A stretch of 64,000 nt of DNA from Rhexocercosporidium sp. MPI-PUGE-AT-0058 (Eukaryota; Ascomycota; Leotiomycetes; Helotiales): assembly GCA_020746875.1 (NCBI GenBank), contig JAGTJL010000003.1, forward strand, positions 186,001 through 250,000, in the 5' to 3' direction. Every line of letters begins with the position of its first letter. Position 1 is the stretch's first letter. The position numbers and the translations under genes are program-made. A model generated the notes under the pieces. The model did no database searches and was not told the DNA's origin. It worked only from the letters and a program-made list of their open reading frames with translations. Positions 46,821 through 57,891 of this stretch are shown one piece after another.

Positions 46821-49012
46821 ATGCTTGGACTCTCTTTAATTGTTCTCGCGGCCCTTTCGAGGTTCCCGCTCGCTAATGCACATCCCTCTTTCCCAGTCGA
46901 ACGCGCCAACGCGAACGCATGTGGGGAGATCAGAAACAGAGTGAAGGCAGCCTTTCAAGCTGACCCGGGAGGTAAGATAATTCACAACGATCATGAAATC
47001 CAAGGTTCTAACAACATGCTTTAACTAGCGCGTCCACTGGTACCTGCTCAACTGGGCTATGACTGCCTTATGTCGGTTCCACTGCACAAGGCTGAGGCTC
47101 TCACGTTTGTTGATTCGTTGGTCCCCTACCTAGGGTGGCAGAGTAGTAAGTTCATCTGTCAATTGTTGTCTCTTGTCTGGGTTAACACGTCTTCCAGGTT
47201 TGACGGACATGAAAAGTCCACCGCCGGGCTACCCTTATCCAGGAGTAGATATTATCCAGGAAGTGAGCAAGATCAGGCAGAAGCTGCAGACTGACCAATA
47301 TACCAATGAGTATTCATACATGCTCGACATCTCCAAGGTTATTGTCTCTGGGCATGATGCACTCTTCGATGTCACGCCAGATATCCTATACGCTGCCCTC
47401 ACATTTGCCCGACCGAAAAATCTTGCTCTGGTTTCCTTGAGCCAAGATGGCTGCCAACTGCCCAAGATATACTTGCGGGGTATGTCAACCCGGAACAATT
47501 TTTCAACTCGTGGATTTACAACTGATCATCAAAACAGACGAAATCAAAACCAACCCCAAAAGCTCCGCAGTCACAATGATCAACGGAGTTCCCGCAGTGA
47601 ACTACATCGACAAACTCGTCGGCGCAAGCTCAGGGTATCCGGACCGCGACGCCGGCTACAACAGCTACTTCTACTCAGTAGCATACGAGGCATCCCTAGA
47701 CGTGCTAGGGGAATTCCAAGGTTTTGGACCAAATTCTCTGATCTACAGTGGCCCCAACACCACACTCACGTTTGAGAACGGCACCACGCGGACGTACGAC
47801 AACCAAGCGAGAGTACGAGAAAGCTTCGAAGGCGTGACAGACGGCAAGAGTTTCTACCAGCGATTCTGCACGGGGGCTCAACTGAACTACACTGGCTCGA
47901 CTTTGGCCCCTCAAACCCCTCGAAGATACGCCTACCCGAAGCAGATGACCGACCCAGTCGAGAGCTCCATTGCGGGATACTACATGGACGCACCCGGCTA
48001 CACCAACATCGCCGTCCTCTCCGTCCTCGACTGGAGTCCCGACTCCGTAACAGCATTTCAATCTATCGCCGAGGACTTCCTCCGCCGGGCCAAAGCAGAC
48101 AACAAGAAAGTGGTTGTCGATCTCACCAGCTGTGCAAACGGCTACTACTTCCTCGCCTACGACCTCTTCAAGCAATTCTTCCCCCACCTCTCCGTCCTGG
48201 ACTACAACCGCGTCCGCGAGACAGACGCCTTCAACGTCATGACGACGATCGGTTCAGGTCCTAAATTCGACCACTACGATGCCAAGACCGCGACGCCTTT
48301 GGAGGTTTCTCTCGCAGAAAGTGTTTTCAACTACCGCAAGTTCGAGATCGATATCAACAACAAGAACTTCCCTACCTACCAGAGCAAGTACGGACCCATC
48401 ATGCACAACGGCGATAGCTTCACCGACATCATGCGTTTCAACCTCTCGAATCCCCGCATCAGCAGCTCGACCGACGGCTTCGGTTTACAGATCACGGGTC
48501 TGGGCTCCCGCTCCAACTTCACGCAGCCCTTCGACCCCGCGGATGTCGTCCTGCTCGTCGACGGCATGTGCGCCAGCCCCTGCCCCATCTTCGCCACGAA
48601 CATGGCCTCGCAAATGAAAGTGAGGACCGTCGCCATCGGCGGCCGGCCAGCCCTGACGCCCATGCAATCGGTCGGGGGAACGACAGGACCCGAGGGCTGG
48701 GGATTTGGAACGATTCTGTACTTTGCGCAGAGCTTCACGCAGTTCGCGTCAAAGGAGCAGAAGGCTATCCTGAGCAAATTCAATGATGCTTGCTTTAATA
48801 GGTTGATGTCTTCTTTCCTTAGCTTTAGGGATGTTATCAAGCCAGCACAGTTGGGTTCCGGGCCGGGCAAGCTGATTGGCTCGAATTTCGTTAGGGAGGA
48901 TGCCGATTGCAGGATCTTCTACACCAGGAGCATGGTGACTGATCCTCGCGAGATGTGGAAGAAGGCCGCGGATGTAACGTGGCATGGAAAGAAGTGTGTT
49001 GTTGGCAGGTAA
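46821..49012 (+). CDS. Secreted S41-family peptidase (CPAF-like)
   Basis: Extracellular serine peptidase of the S41/CPAF-like group common in filamentous fungi. Exons 46821-46971, 47029-47145, 47198-47479 and 47538-49012 (introns 57, 52 and 58 nt), 674 aa. A signal peptide (MLGLSLIVLAALSRFPLANA) is followed by a Cys-containing N-terminal domain, then a PDZ-like region with GVPAVNYIDKLV, then the catalytic domain. The presumed nucleophile is Ser530 in VDGMCASPCPIF, flanked by two cysteines as in fungal homologues. Several N-glycosylation sequons occur. It converges with a DUF3328 gene 591 bp away; S41 peptidases are encoded in dikaritin RiPP clusters, so the pairing may matter, but most fungal S41 peptidases are not in such clusters. 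Confidence 0.88.
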
Positions 49013-49603
49013 TGTGTACGTCGGTACGGAAAAAGTGACGTCGGTCGTGGTGGTTTACTATAGTTAGTCAGTTGTAATGGAAGTCTCGTGTTGTATTCTC
49101 TTCAGAGGTCTTCTTTACAGTGTTGTCTCGTACGTATGCGGCACCCAATTTATAGGACAAGTGTCTAGGTTTATGAGACCTTCAATACGCTCAATACTCT
49201 CAGCGGAATGCCCCCTATAACACTTGTTATCTCCTAGTCTAATACGTCAAATAAGCAAGTGGGTACGCCTTCCACCAGACAGATGCCGATGCAGCAATGA
49301 ATACAAATCATCCAGAGCCAGGTAACCGAGGATGGGTCTGGGCACATTGATGTCTTGGAGCGAGAAAGAGTAGACTTCTACAGTTCTACTACGGTATTAT
49401 TTTGGTCTATTGACTCCTTCGCTTCTTCATGTTGATTTCAATTGGAAAACTAGGGATGAGGTTGGTTTGCATCATGTTTTGTCTAACTGGAGCAGAGGTG
49501 TGCCGACTTAAGATGTTATGCAGCTTTCCGTATCAAAAGTTGACTAATTTGAGTCCTATGATTTGCTCTTTCCTTCCTTCAAAAAGTCGCTCTTCAACTA
49601 CAA
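49013..49603. other. Convergent intergenic region
   Basis: 591 bp between the S41 peptidase and DUF3328 stops. No RiPP precursor-like ORF (signal peptide plus KR-bounded repeats) and no other gene is seen. Confidence 0.5.
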
Positions 49604-50708
49604 TCATCTTCCACCCTCCCTCCCTCCCCATCCCGATCCTCCCATTATCATCTCAATCAAACTCCCCCTCCCCCCTCCCCGATGTCCCTGCGCCCACCCC
49701 CTAACCCCCTCCCAGCTCCTACAGACCCTCTCCGTGCCCCATCCATCCACGTGCGCAACAGCCTCCCCTCTATCATCCCTCTCCAGCTCCTCCAACGTAG
49801 TATCAGCCATGCACATGAGCACCTGTCTCAGATACTCAAAGCAGTTATCCCAATGTGGCAATAATTGCCCGATGAGGTAGGGGAATGTGTTGGGGGAGGA
49901 GATGGAGACGGCGAAGCTGCGGCGGATGAGGTTCTGTGATATGAGGGGTGTTAGCCTGGGATTCTGGGAGGGGATAGGGGAGAAGGAGGACGGAGGAAGG
50001 AGGAAGGCAGGGGAGGGCGTACCAGACAATGCATCTGGTGAAATGCAGATACGACTTTCGTCTGTGTGAGATTCGTCGGTGAGCCATTGTATATCATCGG
50101 ATCACCGTTCCAGTCGATTGCGACGGATCCTTTTCCTACTGGGAATACCACATTTTAAGTCAATACACAGAGATAGAGCACCCTTGATGGATAAAATCGC
50201 TGTGGACAAACTACTCTACTGTACGTGGTGGACAAAAAGAAAACTCACATGGCATAAGATCCTCCCACGAAGCATCGGTCTCATTCGCTTGCTCTTTTTT
50301 GAATTCCGGATCAGGCCAGAAGATTTTCCTTTCTGTCCAAGCTATACATCTCAATCATCAGCGTCTACTTCTACACAGTGCTTCTCTCTCTCTCTATATA
50401 TCTTTCCTCAATCCTCATTACAAGATCATCACAATTCCCACAAGAACGAACTTACGAAACCTCTCCCCAAGATCAAAAGATCCATTCACCACCTGCTCAC
50501 TCTGCGTATTTGCATGCGTTCCAGTAGTACTGGTGCTCATACTTCTTGACATAGTATCACTGTGGAAAAGGGCGCCCATGACGAAGCCGAGAATGAGACA
50601 TGCGGTAGGGATGAGCCATGTCCTCCAGATTCTGTCGTCGCTTGAACGTGGAACTTTACGTTCCTCATTCAGGAGACTGAGTTCATCTTCTGCATGCTCC
50701 GAGGTCAT
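49604..50708 (-). CDS. UstYa-like DUF3328 protein
   Basis: Member of the fungal UstYa/DUF3328 oxidase-like family, which carries out oxidative steps such as macrocyclisation in dikaritin RiPPs and some other pathways. Exons 50708-50456, 50341-50249, 50138-50023 and 49933-49604 (introns 114, 110 and 89 nt), 263 aa. One transmembrane helix lies near the N-terminus (about 31-48). Motif 1 is intact, HQMHC (H149, H152, C153). Motif 2 reads HWDNC (H181 to C185), so its second His is Asn, followed by the normal YLRQVLMCMADTTLE. The C-terminus is Gly/Arg-rich. The introns are longer than most in this window, but all phases and the family pattern agree. Confidence 0.87.
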
Positions 50709-51130
50709 TGTTAGTTGCAATAGAACACAAGGTGTTGAACGAAGAACTGGCCCAAGTTGGGCTAGGTGAGGTGGATACTGATGGCCGAAGAAATAGTCGG
50801 GCAATTTATGTGGAAGGTGGATGGATGAATGTGGGGTCTTAGTGGTTTTCAATTTATTTATATTGAAGGCAGACACAGAGCATGCCATAGGACACAAGCT
50901 CGGTCTGGATAAATCCCTGGCGAGGATAAACAATACTTTAGCGAGGGAGATCTGATAAGCTATTCTATGATCCCAGCTCTGCGCCCAGACACAACAGTAT
51001 TTTCGACAATTTGAACGCCAATCAATACCCAAGACCTAGTAAACAATAGACAAACACCGAGAGCACAGTTCACTTCGAACTTCGATTGCCCAACTATCTA
51101 GGAATTTTCCCAAATGCCAACTCCCCGCTT
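50709..51130. other. Short intergenic region
   Basis: 422 bp between the DUF3328 start and the end of the Cys-rich gene. It should contain the DUF3328 promoter. No gene is seen. Confidence 0.5.
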
Positions 51131-52412
51131 TCATCGGAGATCTGCTGAAAGGTGCTTGAGCAATATCTCAAACTCCACACTCTCCGCGCGATGACGATGA
51201 GACTTAACCTCCGCTTCAATATTATCCCCCTCCTCCTCCTCCTCCTCTTCCTCTTCCTCTTCCTCCTCACCACCCTCCTCACCATCTGACAGCTCCTCCT
51301 CACCGACATGTTCGAACACCAACGCACATTCCGGGGAATCCTCATCTGGAGTCATGTTCATAGACACAGACGCATCGCTATCAAAGCCATCGTATCCGCT
51401 ATCTGAGGGATCGCAGGGTGGTATTGGGTAAGCGGGGAGATAGTCACTGACGTTTTCGATGCTGTTGAGAGCTTCATCTGGATCCAGATCCAAGGATATG
51501 GACGGAAATGGAGATGATAAAGTGTGTTCGTGAAGTGAAGAACTGTTGCGTGCTAGTTGGATGGAGAAGAGGTATTGGCAGTGGTTGAGAAGAGAAATGA
51601 GGGAGGGCTCTGGAATACTTTAGCCGTTGTCCAGGGTGCTGTATGCGAGGTTCGAGCAGGAGGTTTTGAAGCGGCTGATGTTTGCGCTTGTTAATGTGTT
51701 TGGTGTGTTAGATACGGCTGCTCTGGCTTGGAGATATTGCATTGTCTGGATGAAGTCGTTGAGGTAGGGTCTTGGAGTGTTAGCCAGGAGTGTGTTTGAA
51801 ATTGAATTCGGTTTTGACATACCCGATGCTCGTCTCGCAGTCATCGGACGTAACGTTTTCGACGTCGGATACCAGCTGTGGTTTGTCCCAGCTGGAAGTA
51901 CTTTTGGAAGATGGCGATGATTCTGGTCGTGGTTTTGAGGCGTGTTGAATTTGTTTTGGCTGACGATGAAATTGGCCAGGGCCGTTCTTCCTAGGACATC
52001 TCATCTGTTGATTACCCACGTTACAATGATATGGTTTCTCAACCCTCTCTTTTCTTCTAGACAAGGCCGTCTTCGATCTCAGTGTCCCAAAAGCAGATAG
52101 TGGAATATCGTTAGGATTCGAGTATACGTGAGCCGATTTCTTGGTGTGTCTGCAGTTCACATTTGGGATATGCTCTGTACAGCCATGAGAACAACACGCA
52201 TTTCTCTGGACAGAGGAAGAACTCGTACAAACCTCTGTGTAGTGCCGACGACCTGCACAGTTGCACCCTCGTGGGTTTCTGCGTTTCACTCTACGGTTAC
52301 TACCTCTGTCTTGACGAACTCCTCTGGTAAAAAGAACTGTTGGTACTTTTAGTAGTTTATGACATCGACATCTTGGAGTCAAACATCTAGGTAGATAAAA
52401 ATTGCCGTCCAC
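51131..52412 (-). pseudogene. Cys-rich protein gene interrupted by an in-frame stop
   Basis: I do not recognise the protein. Exon 1 (52412-51823) and the following exon (from 51770) join over a 52-nt intron (GTATGT to CCAAG). The first ~130 residues are Cys/His/Arg-rich (CLTPRCRCHK, RGCNCAG, CCSHGCTEH, VNCRH) and could bind metal. After the splice, PYLNDFIQTMQYLQ starts a helical domain. A TAA at 51620-51622 stops it at 246 aa. The same frame then stays open to 51131 with coherent sequence (PSLISLLNHCQYLFS, then an acidic poly-Glu tract and a final LLKHLSADLR). Either a nonsense mutation or base error splits one ~409-codon gene, or a weak intron (donor GTATCT, acceptor CAGAG) removes the stop. 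Confidence 0.5.
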
Positions 52413-52973
52413 AATGAATTGGAAATTGGAAAGATAGATGATCTGGAGGAGGAAGTCAATGCCAAAGGAATAAAACGATTGAGTAGTACAATAAAAGAGA
52501 AAGGCGAAAGCAACGAGACTACACTTTAAAGTGTAGCGCGTCTAGTACCCGACGTGATAGACATTTGATTGCTCGCTTGTTCTTCCCCGGATTGAAGGTC
52601 GTATCTCAAGATTGTTGTGGACTTCGCCAATTTCCACTGCTTCAGGGGCTGGAGATGTCTGTCATATCACATCTCAGGGCGAGTGAGATGTGATCAACAT
52701 CGTTTGACAAGATGGAATCTCCTCTTATCTCAATACTCTTTGTAAGTATTTCGATCAGAGGAGTACACAATATTGGCGCCCCTCTTATCGTACGTCGTTC
52801 AGAGCATCCTGCAATATTCACCCCCCTGCTATTGTGCGGCTCTGAAACTATAGCCACTTGGCCATGTTGGTTCAATCGCAGGTGAGATATCGAAATTTGG
52901 GTCACAATTATGTGCATCGGGTACCTGCGTCAAGTTATTGTACAATGCTCGGAATTCCCGTATGTACAAACGC
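52413..52973. other. Intergenic region
   Basis: 561 bp between the Cys-rich gene start and the stop of the CMD-like gene. No supported coding sequence. Confidence 0.5.
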
Positions 52974-53675
52974 TCATCTGTCCGAAACAGCAAGACCTTT
53001 AACACCGTTTTTCTCTCCCACTATCCCAAAGTCAGCAATCACACTCCCAAGAAGAACAGAGAAGACGTACCATCCAACGCAACCAAGAATCTGCTAACGC
53101 AATTATAGCAAGCAACCTTCAAATTCCCAAATTAGTAAATGCTCAAATTTGGCACCCAACAGCTCCAAATCAACGACAAACGAATAACCTACCGTAGCCG
53201 TAATTTCCACCACTTCCTTCTCATCAAAGTGCCTCTTCAACTCCTCGAAGACCCCCTCTTCAACCTTAACATCCCTCGTCATTGCATCCGTATACCTCAC
53301 AACCGCCCACTGCTTCTCACTCAATCCCCCACTCCTCTCCTTCCCCTCGAGATTCCCCTCCTCAAGAACCTTCAACCCCTCATCACTCACCCCACCCGCT
53401 TTCGCCAGCGGCGCATGATGCGCCCATTCATACCACGCCTCGTTGATGACGGCCACGCGACAGATGGCTATCTCGCGGATGTCGTCGGCGAGACTGGTTT
53501 TCGTGCGGACGGCGCCGAGGAAGGAGTTCCAGCCGTCGGCAACCGAGGGGGAGTGTAGGAGAGTGAGGTCGAGGGCTTGGAGGGGGCGGGGGGAGCGGCG
53601 GGCTCGGACGCGCTCGACGATGGCGGTTTCGCTGGGGGAGGTGATAGTGGATGGGTCAATGTAGGGGAGACGCAT
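52974..53675 (-). CDS. Carboxymuconolactone decarboxylase (AhpD-like) family protein
   Basis: Small all-helical CMD/AhpD-fold protein. Exons 53675-53193, 53116-53071 and 52996-52974 (introns 76 and 74 nt), 183 aa, starting MRLPYIDPSTI. The core has EIAICRVAVINEAWYEWAHHAPLAKAGG, the E-x-x-x-H-H pattern of the family, and a splice-completed VACYNCVSRFLVAL near the C-terminus. The CxxC redox pair of true AhpD peroxidases is absent, so a decarboxylase-like or other role is more likely. The two small 3' exons are assigned from the family ending and good splice sites; the last seven codons are the least certain. An upstream in-frame ATG (53834) would add a basic, Ser/Thr-rich stretch and cannot be excluded as a targeting peptide. 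Confidence 0.85.
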
Positions 53676-54442
53676 TTTGGTGGTTGGGGTGTAGTGGAAG
53701 AGGGCTGTTCTTTTGTAGGGTGGGTTCTGGTTGGATGGATTGGGTGTCTGCTTAATTGGAAGGATCCGTTTGCTGTACGTTGTGAATTTACACGTGCGAG
53801 AGAGGTTACAGAGAGTATGACTTGTTCTCGGCATACCCAGGAAGAACCTTTGGTATATGTAATTGTCCTTCGAGGTTTGGTTTACGTAGTTCCATTCCGA
53901 GATGGCCTCTGCAAGGAGGATATGCGGGGTTGTTTGCGCTAAACGAGGGGTAGAGGGGTAAATTTATTGCCGGACGGACCGAATGTCGGAAGAGACAACA
54001 TTGATGAGTTCAAAGTGGACAATTGTGCAGAAATATTGACATTGTGGCAAGACTTTCGTGAAGCTCAATGCTAAAAATGCTGTTGTAATGATGGACCCTT
54101 TCTGCAAAGACTTTGGGATATCTCGGGTCATCTCGAGGACTTGGTTGTCACCACAAGCAGAAATGGTCAATTAGGCAATTGTTCATCAAGTATTCAGTTT
54201 TTCTGACAAAACGCAAGTCTAGAGGCAAAGGATCCCTTCCATTTATCCATCCCGCACTTTATAATTACGACGTTCAAGCCGCTTTGATTGCAAGAACTTT
54301 TCAGCTCTTCTCACATAGCAAGTCCCCAATCATCATCCATCTGCTTCAAAAATAGCATCAAATTTCTCAACCTAGGACTGCAGTCTTTCCAAACCATCAA
54401 CCACGCTTTCAAAACTATAAAAGAATTCACATCCGACCATTT
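53676..54442. other. Intergenic region
   Basis: 767 bp between the CMD-like start and the F-box pseudogene. AT-rich toward the right. No gene is seen. Confidence 0.5.
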
Positions 54443-55643
54443 CTACCCGCGCTGTTGACACAAGTCGTCTGTGATCTTCAAGTATTGTAGGCTTTTTGGA
54501 ACCACCTCGGCGAGTGCTATCGCGGTCTCTGGTGACAAGCTAGCCATCAGAAACGCTAATGGGATTTCCAGCCTCCCCAGGTGTTGGAAGTCAATGATAT
54601 CTTTCAATGAGCCCCTCATGGTCAGGATTGGATACTCTTTATCAAGTCCAGTAGCACATTCGGCACCAATGATCAGCTCTCTCAGTGTCAGGTGAAACAT
54701 GTGTCAGGGCGGCGGCAACTTCATCAAGATCAATCAAGGGCGTGCTTCCCACATGGCTGGATGTTGGGCAGTAATACCAATCCCATTGAAGTGTTGTAAG
54801 AGTTCGTGTCACCGACAGTAGATGCGCTAAGTGACACTCTCGAATGAAAGAAAAGCGTAGTGAGGTGAACATCGATGGATCGGGAATCTGTACGGGCTAC
54901 TTGTTGAAGACAATCGGGAGATCCAGAGTCAATTGGAGGTCTCGAGGACATCTGCGGTGTTTCTACCACACATTGCTCGCTTATAGTCCTCCCATAGTTC
55001 ATGGATCACCTCCTAAGACACTAATAGGTTGGTAGAACAGATCTATTATCTTTACATAGAGCCGATCTAAACAGCATGCCTAGAGCGGCATTGTTTTTGG
55101 CAAAGTTTGGCCCGAGTACGATACGTCTTAGATTGTGGAGTCGTGACAGGAGAAGAGCAACAAATGCATCTATCTTTCCACTTCGAAGGTCTCTTCCCAC
55201 TGATCAACAAAAGTGACTTTCGTGGATTCGATGGCATTCGCACCTTCCCTCAAGTCTAGCTTTTCAGTAGAAACTTTGGGTAGACGATCATCAGGGAATC
55301 GGCGATCATAGAATGTGCGTCCATCCAGAGCCAAGCTTCTTACATGCGCAGCTAGTTCTGGCCTTCGTATAATAGTGCGTAGAAAAACGTCAATTGGTGG
55401 TTGTTTTCAATTTTTTGACCACAGCCATTCGATGATCTGGTACAGCAACGGCTCGGAAGTAACACGGAAGGCCTTGCTGACAAGAGATACTGCGCTGAGA
55501 TCTGATTGTGATAGCAATTCCAACACCGGCACCAGGATATCTCCAAGGAGATTCCAAAGAGACGCCTTTCGTTTTCTGCTGTATGTCAGAATATTGCCCA
55601 GTTTGCGATCTTGCGTAACTACTTGTATTGCCAGCGAAGACAT
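54443..55643 (-). pseudogene. Decayed F-box/LRR-like gene
   Basis: Conceptual reading from the ATG at 55643 gives an F-box (about residues 32-65, with LVPVLELLSQSDLSAVSLVS), then the family continuation FLRTIIRRPELAAHVRSL, then LLLSRLHNLRRIVLGPNF, then IDLDEVAAALTHV, and at the end LRELIIGAE and GRLEIPLAFLMASLSPE. These pieces lie in order on one strand but in different frames. Visible breaks are a TGA at 55407-55409, a frameshift and TAG near 55170, a TAG at 55021-55023, at least one more stop near 54925, and a frameshift near 54690. No GT-AG introns reconcile them. Fungal F-box/LRR genes of this kind are numerous and often decay. Confidence 0.75.
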
Positions 55644-55871
55644 TCATAAGATCTGAAACTCAATTTCGAGTTTGCGTGTCCCGATGCAGCAGCTGATTTT
55701 GGCAGTAAAACAGCCGGCGCTGTTACTAGTGGTGATATTCGATGTTCGATGTTCGAGAGACAGCGGCGTGTTTGCGCTGACGGCATTAATAGGGAGCGTC
55801 AAGCACGTGTATAAGATCGCCTCAGAGCGGAAGGAGGTAATAACCGTGGATGCTTGGGACGAGAGATAATC

Positions 55872-57350
55872 TCAATACCAATCGTGTCCTTCCTCGCCCA
55901 GCTTCTGCCTTTTCGGATTCAAACTCATCAATCGTTGTCCTGGCATCGTGACCCCATTTTGCGCCTCAAAGACACCTGAAATGGCTCTTCGGCCCATCAT
56001 AGCGAAGCTGTCATATGGTTGTTGGCCTTCAATCTCCAGCCCATTGATAGCGGCCCATTCAATGCCATCTGGGGACTTCCCATCCCCAAAGTCACACCAT
56101 CGAGTGACCACAATCGCCTGTTTAAATTTGACTACTGGATCCTCTTTGTCTTCTGCTAGCTTCAACTCGACGAGGTACTCGGATGGGCATTCCGGACATC
56201 TTCTCATAGGCCTGCACTTTGAACATAAACTGACAATCGGATTCGGTCGAAGCAGATTTCGGTTTATCGATGGACCTTGCTTGAGCTGTTGTGCTGCCGT
56301 CTGGCGATTCTCAGGAATGTGTGACAGTGCGCATTTGCACACTTCCATCAGTTCTCCATCCCGCCAATGCGCACAAGCACTGAAGTATGGCGTATAGTCC
56401 TCTCTGTTGTACAGCAAATGTCTCTGTGCACTAGGTGGGAGATTCGGACCAGCAAAACTCTTGCTTGTGACTCGCATCAACAAGTGCCCTTTGTGGATGT
56501 AGTATCGACTTTGATGAGTCCACTCGCTATACGGATCTTTCCACCTTCTTCCCAGGTCGGTCACCGGAATACCATGCGTAGCAACACCATACCGCTCTCC
56601 TCGCGTGGCCAATTGCACAAAAGTGAACGGTAAGTTCCAACCTGGAGTGATCCGTGCTCGAGGCTGTACATTGCCTGGCTTTCCGACCATCGGGCAGAAA
56701 TAGATACGGTTCAGAACGTTTGCCTTCTTCAGCGACTCTTCTCCCCACTGAGTCCTAACATGGTACCTTGCGCAGGAAAAGCACAATAAGTGACCAGGCA
56801 GTTTTTCATCCATAGTGAGCAGAAATCGTAGCTTCTCTCTCCTGTTCTCTACTTTCTCCAATTCCCACCAAGACTCCGCTCCAACGCGCATGAGCAGTGT
56901 TTTCGTTGAACAGGCAAGAGCCGCTTTGTCTCCAACCGGCAAGAAAGAAGTGATCCTTGCCCAAAGCTTAACGGACAGGGAAGCAATATCCCCTTCACCA
57001 GGTTTCCGCCATTCCTCCTGACTTTTCAATGCATTGAGTGAGTCCAAGGAATCATGTGATTCGTGATGAGCGAGTCCATGAAGTAAATCAGTGTCGTCTC
57101 TCCTCTCTCCAGTTTGCTCGTCTCGGTTGTCATCCGAGGGTCGGTATATCGCACCATGAGCTAGTGGCTTCTGTTTGAGGGGTGGAACTGGTGGAACTGG
57201 AGGTGGGGAGAATGGCGATGATGGTGCAGAGGAGTTGGTGCTAGCACGGGACAGAGATGCTGTTTTCGAAGGAGGTGCCTTTGTGAGCTTTGCTCGTGAT
57301 TTCGGACGGAAGAGCCGAGACATGAATCCTTGTTTTTGTGGTTCAGCCAT
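55872..57350 (-). CDS. F-box domain protein
   Basis: Single-exon 492-aa protein. A Ser/Pro-rich N-terminus with PPPVPPVPPL (about 50-58) is followed by an F-box at about 121-160 (IASLSVKLWARITSFLPVGDK), expected to bind Skp1 in an SCF ubiquitin ligase. The larger C-terminal region is unassigned and contains paired cysteines (CFSCARYH, CSKCRPMRRCPEC) that may bind zinc. This form is common in filamentous ascomycetes, but the target is unknown. It is divergent from MTG1 with 541 bp between starts. Confidence 0.85.
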   Translation of the reverse strand: MAEPQKQGFMSRLFRPKSRAKLTKAPPSKTASLSRASTNSSAPSSPFSPPPVPPVPPLKQKPLAHGAIYRPSDDNRDEQTGERRDDTDLLHGLAHHESHDSLDSLNALKSQEEWRKPGEGDIASLSVKLWARITSFLPVGDKAALACSTKTLLMRVGAESWWELEKVENRREKLRFLLTMDEKLPGHLLCFSCARYHVRTQWGEESLKKANVLNRIYFCPMVGKPGNVQPRARITPGWNLPFTFVQLATRGERYGVATHGIPVTDLGRRWKDPYSEWTHQSRYYIHKGHLLMRVTSKSFAGPNLPPSAQRHLLYNREDYTPYFSACAHWRDGELMEVCKCALSHIPENRQTAAQQLKQGPSINRNLLRPNPIVSLCSKCRPMRRCPECPSEYLVELKLAEDKEDPVVKFKQAIVVTRWCDFGDGKSPDGIEWAAINGLEIEGQQPYDSFAMMGRRAISGVFEAQNGVTMPGQRLMSLNPKRQKLGEEGHDWY

Positions 57351-57891
57351 TGTGCATGATGTGAAGATTATCTGAGATATTATGAGATAAGTGGATTAAG
57401 GCTGTATGAATTTGCTGTTGAGGCTGACTAGCTGAGGCTCCTGGTTGGGAGTCAGATGGGATCAGTTCGTCTAATAGCGCCAACAGAAAAGTTGTCGAGA
57501 TGCTCTGAGATGAAGAGGAAGTTAGATTGATATAAATATAAAAGGTTAAAAGAAACAGATACGGCTTGGGAGAGATATGCAGCCCGAACAGTAATCGCAT
57601 TCTGATGACGCTGGTCCGTCCGGCATTCCGCTAAGGAATTTAAGTTGTTTGGAAGCCCTAAGCGAGGTGTCCAAGCTCACTGTAACAGGTCCAAACCTTC
57701 CCCTGAAGGTGCCCGTGCTGGGATCTGGTTGGACCATCGTTCATGGCGAGGCAAAGAGCCAAAAATTTCCATCAGCCTCGTGTCAACCAACCAACTCGTG
57801 GACTTTCAACAATCGTGAGCTTCACTTCACTCTACGAACGCAGATCCTCCCATCATGGCTCATCGATAGCATTGCCACAACAGCCGAAATC
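57351..57891. other. Divergent intergenic region (F-box gene / MTG1)
   Basis: 541 bp holding both promoters. The MTG1 frame is open upstream of the chosen ATG back to 57649, but that part does not resemble the family and is probably leader. Confidence 0.5.

Noticed and set aside
51131..51493. Acidic 120-codon ORF as a separate gene
   Set aside because: It is in frame with and directly downstream of the Cys-rich gene, and its poly-Glu tract fits as the tail of that gene.
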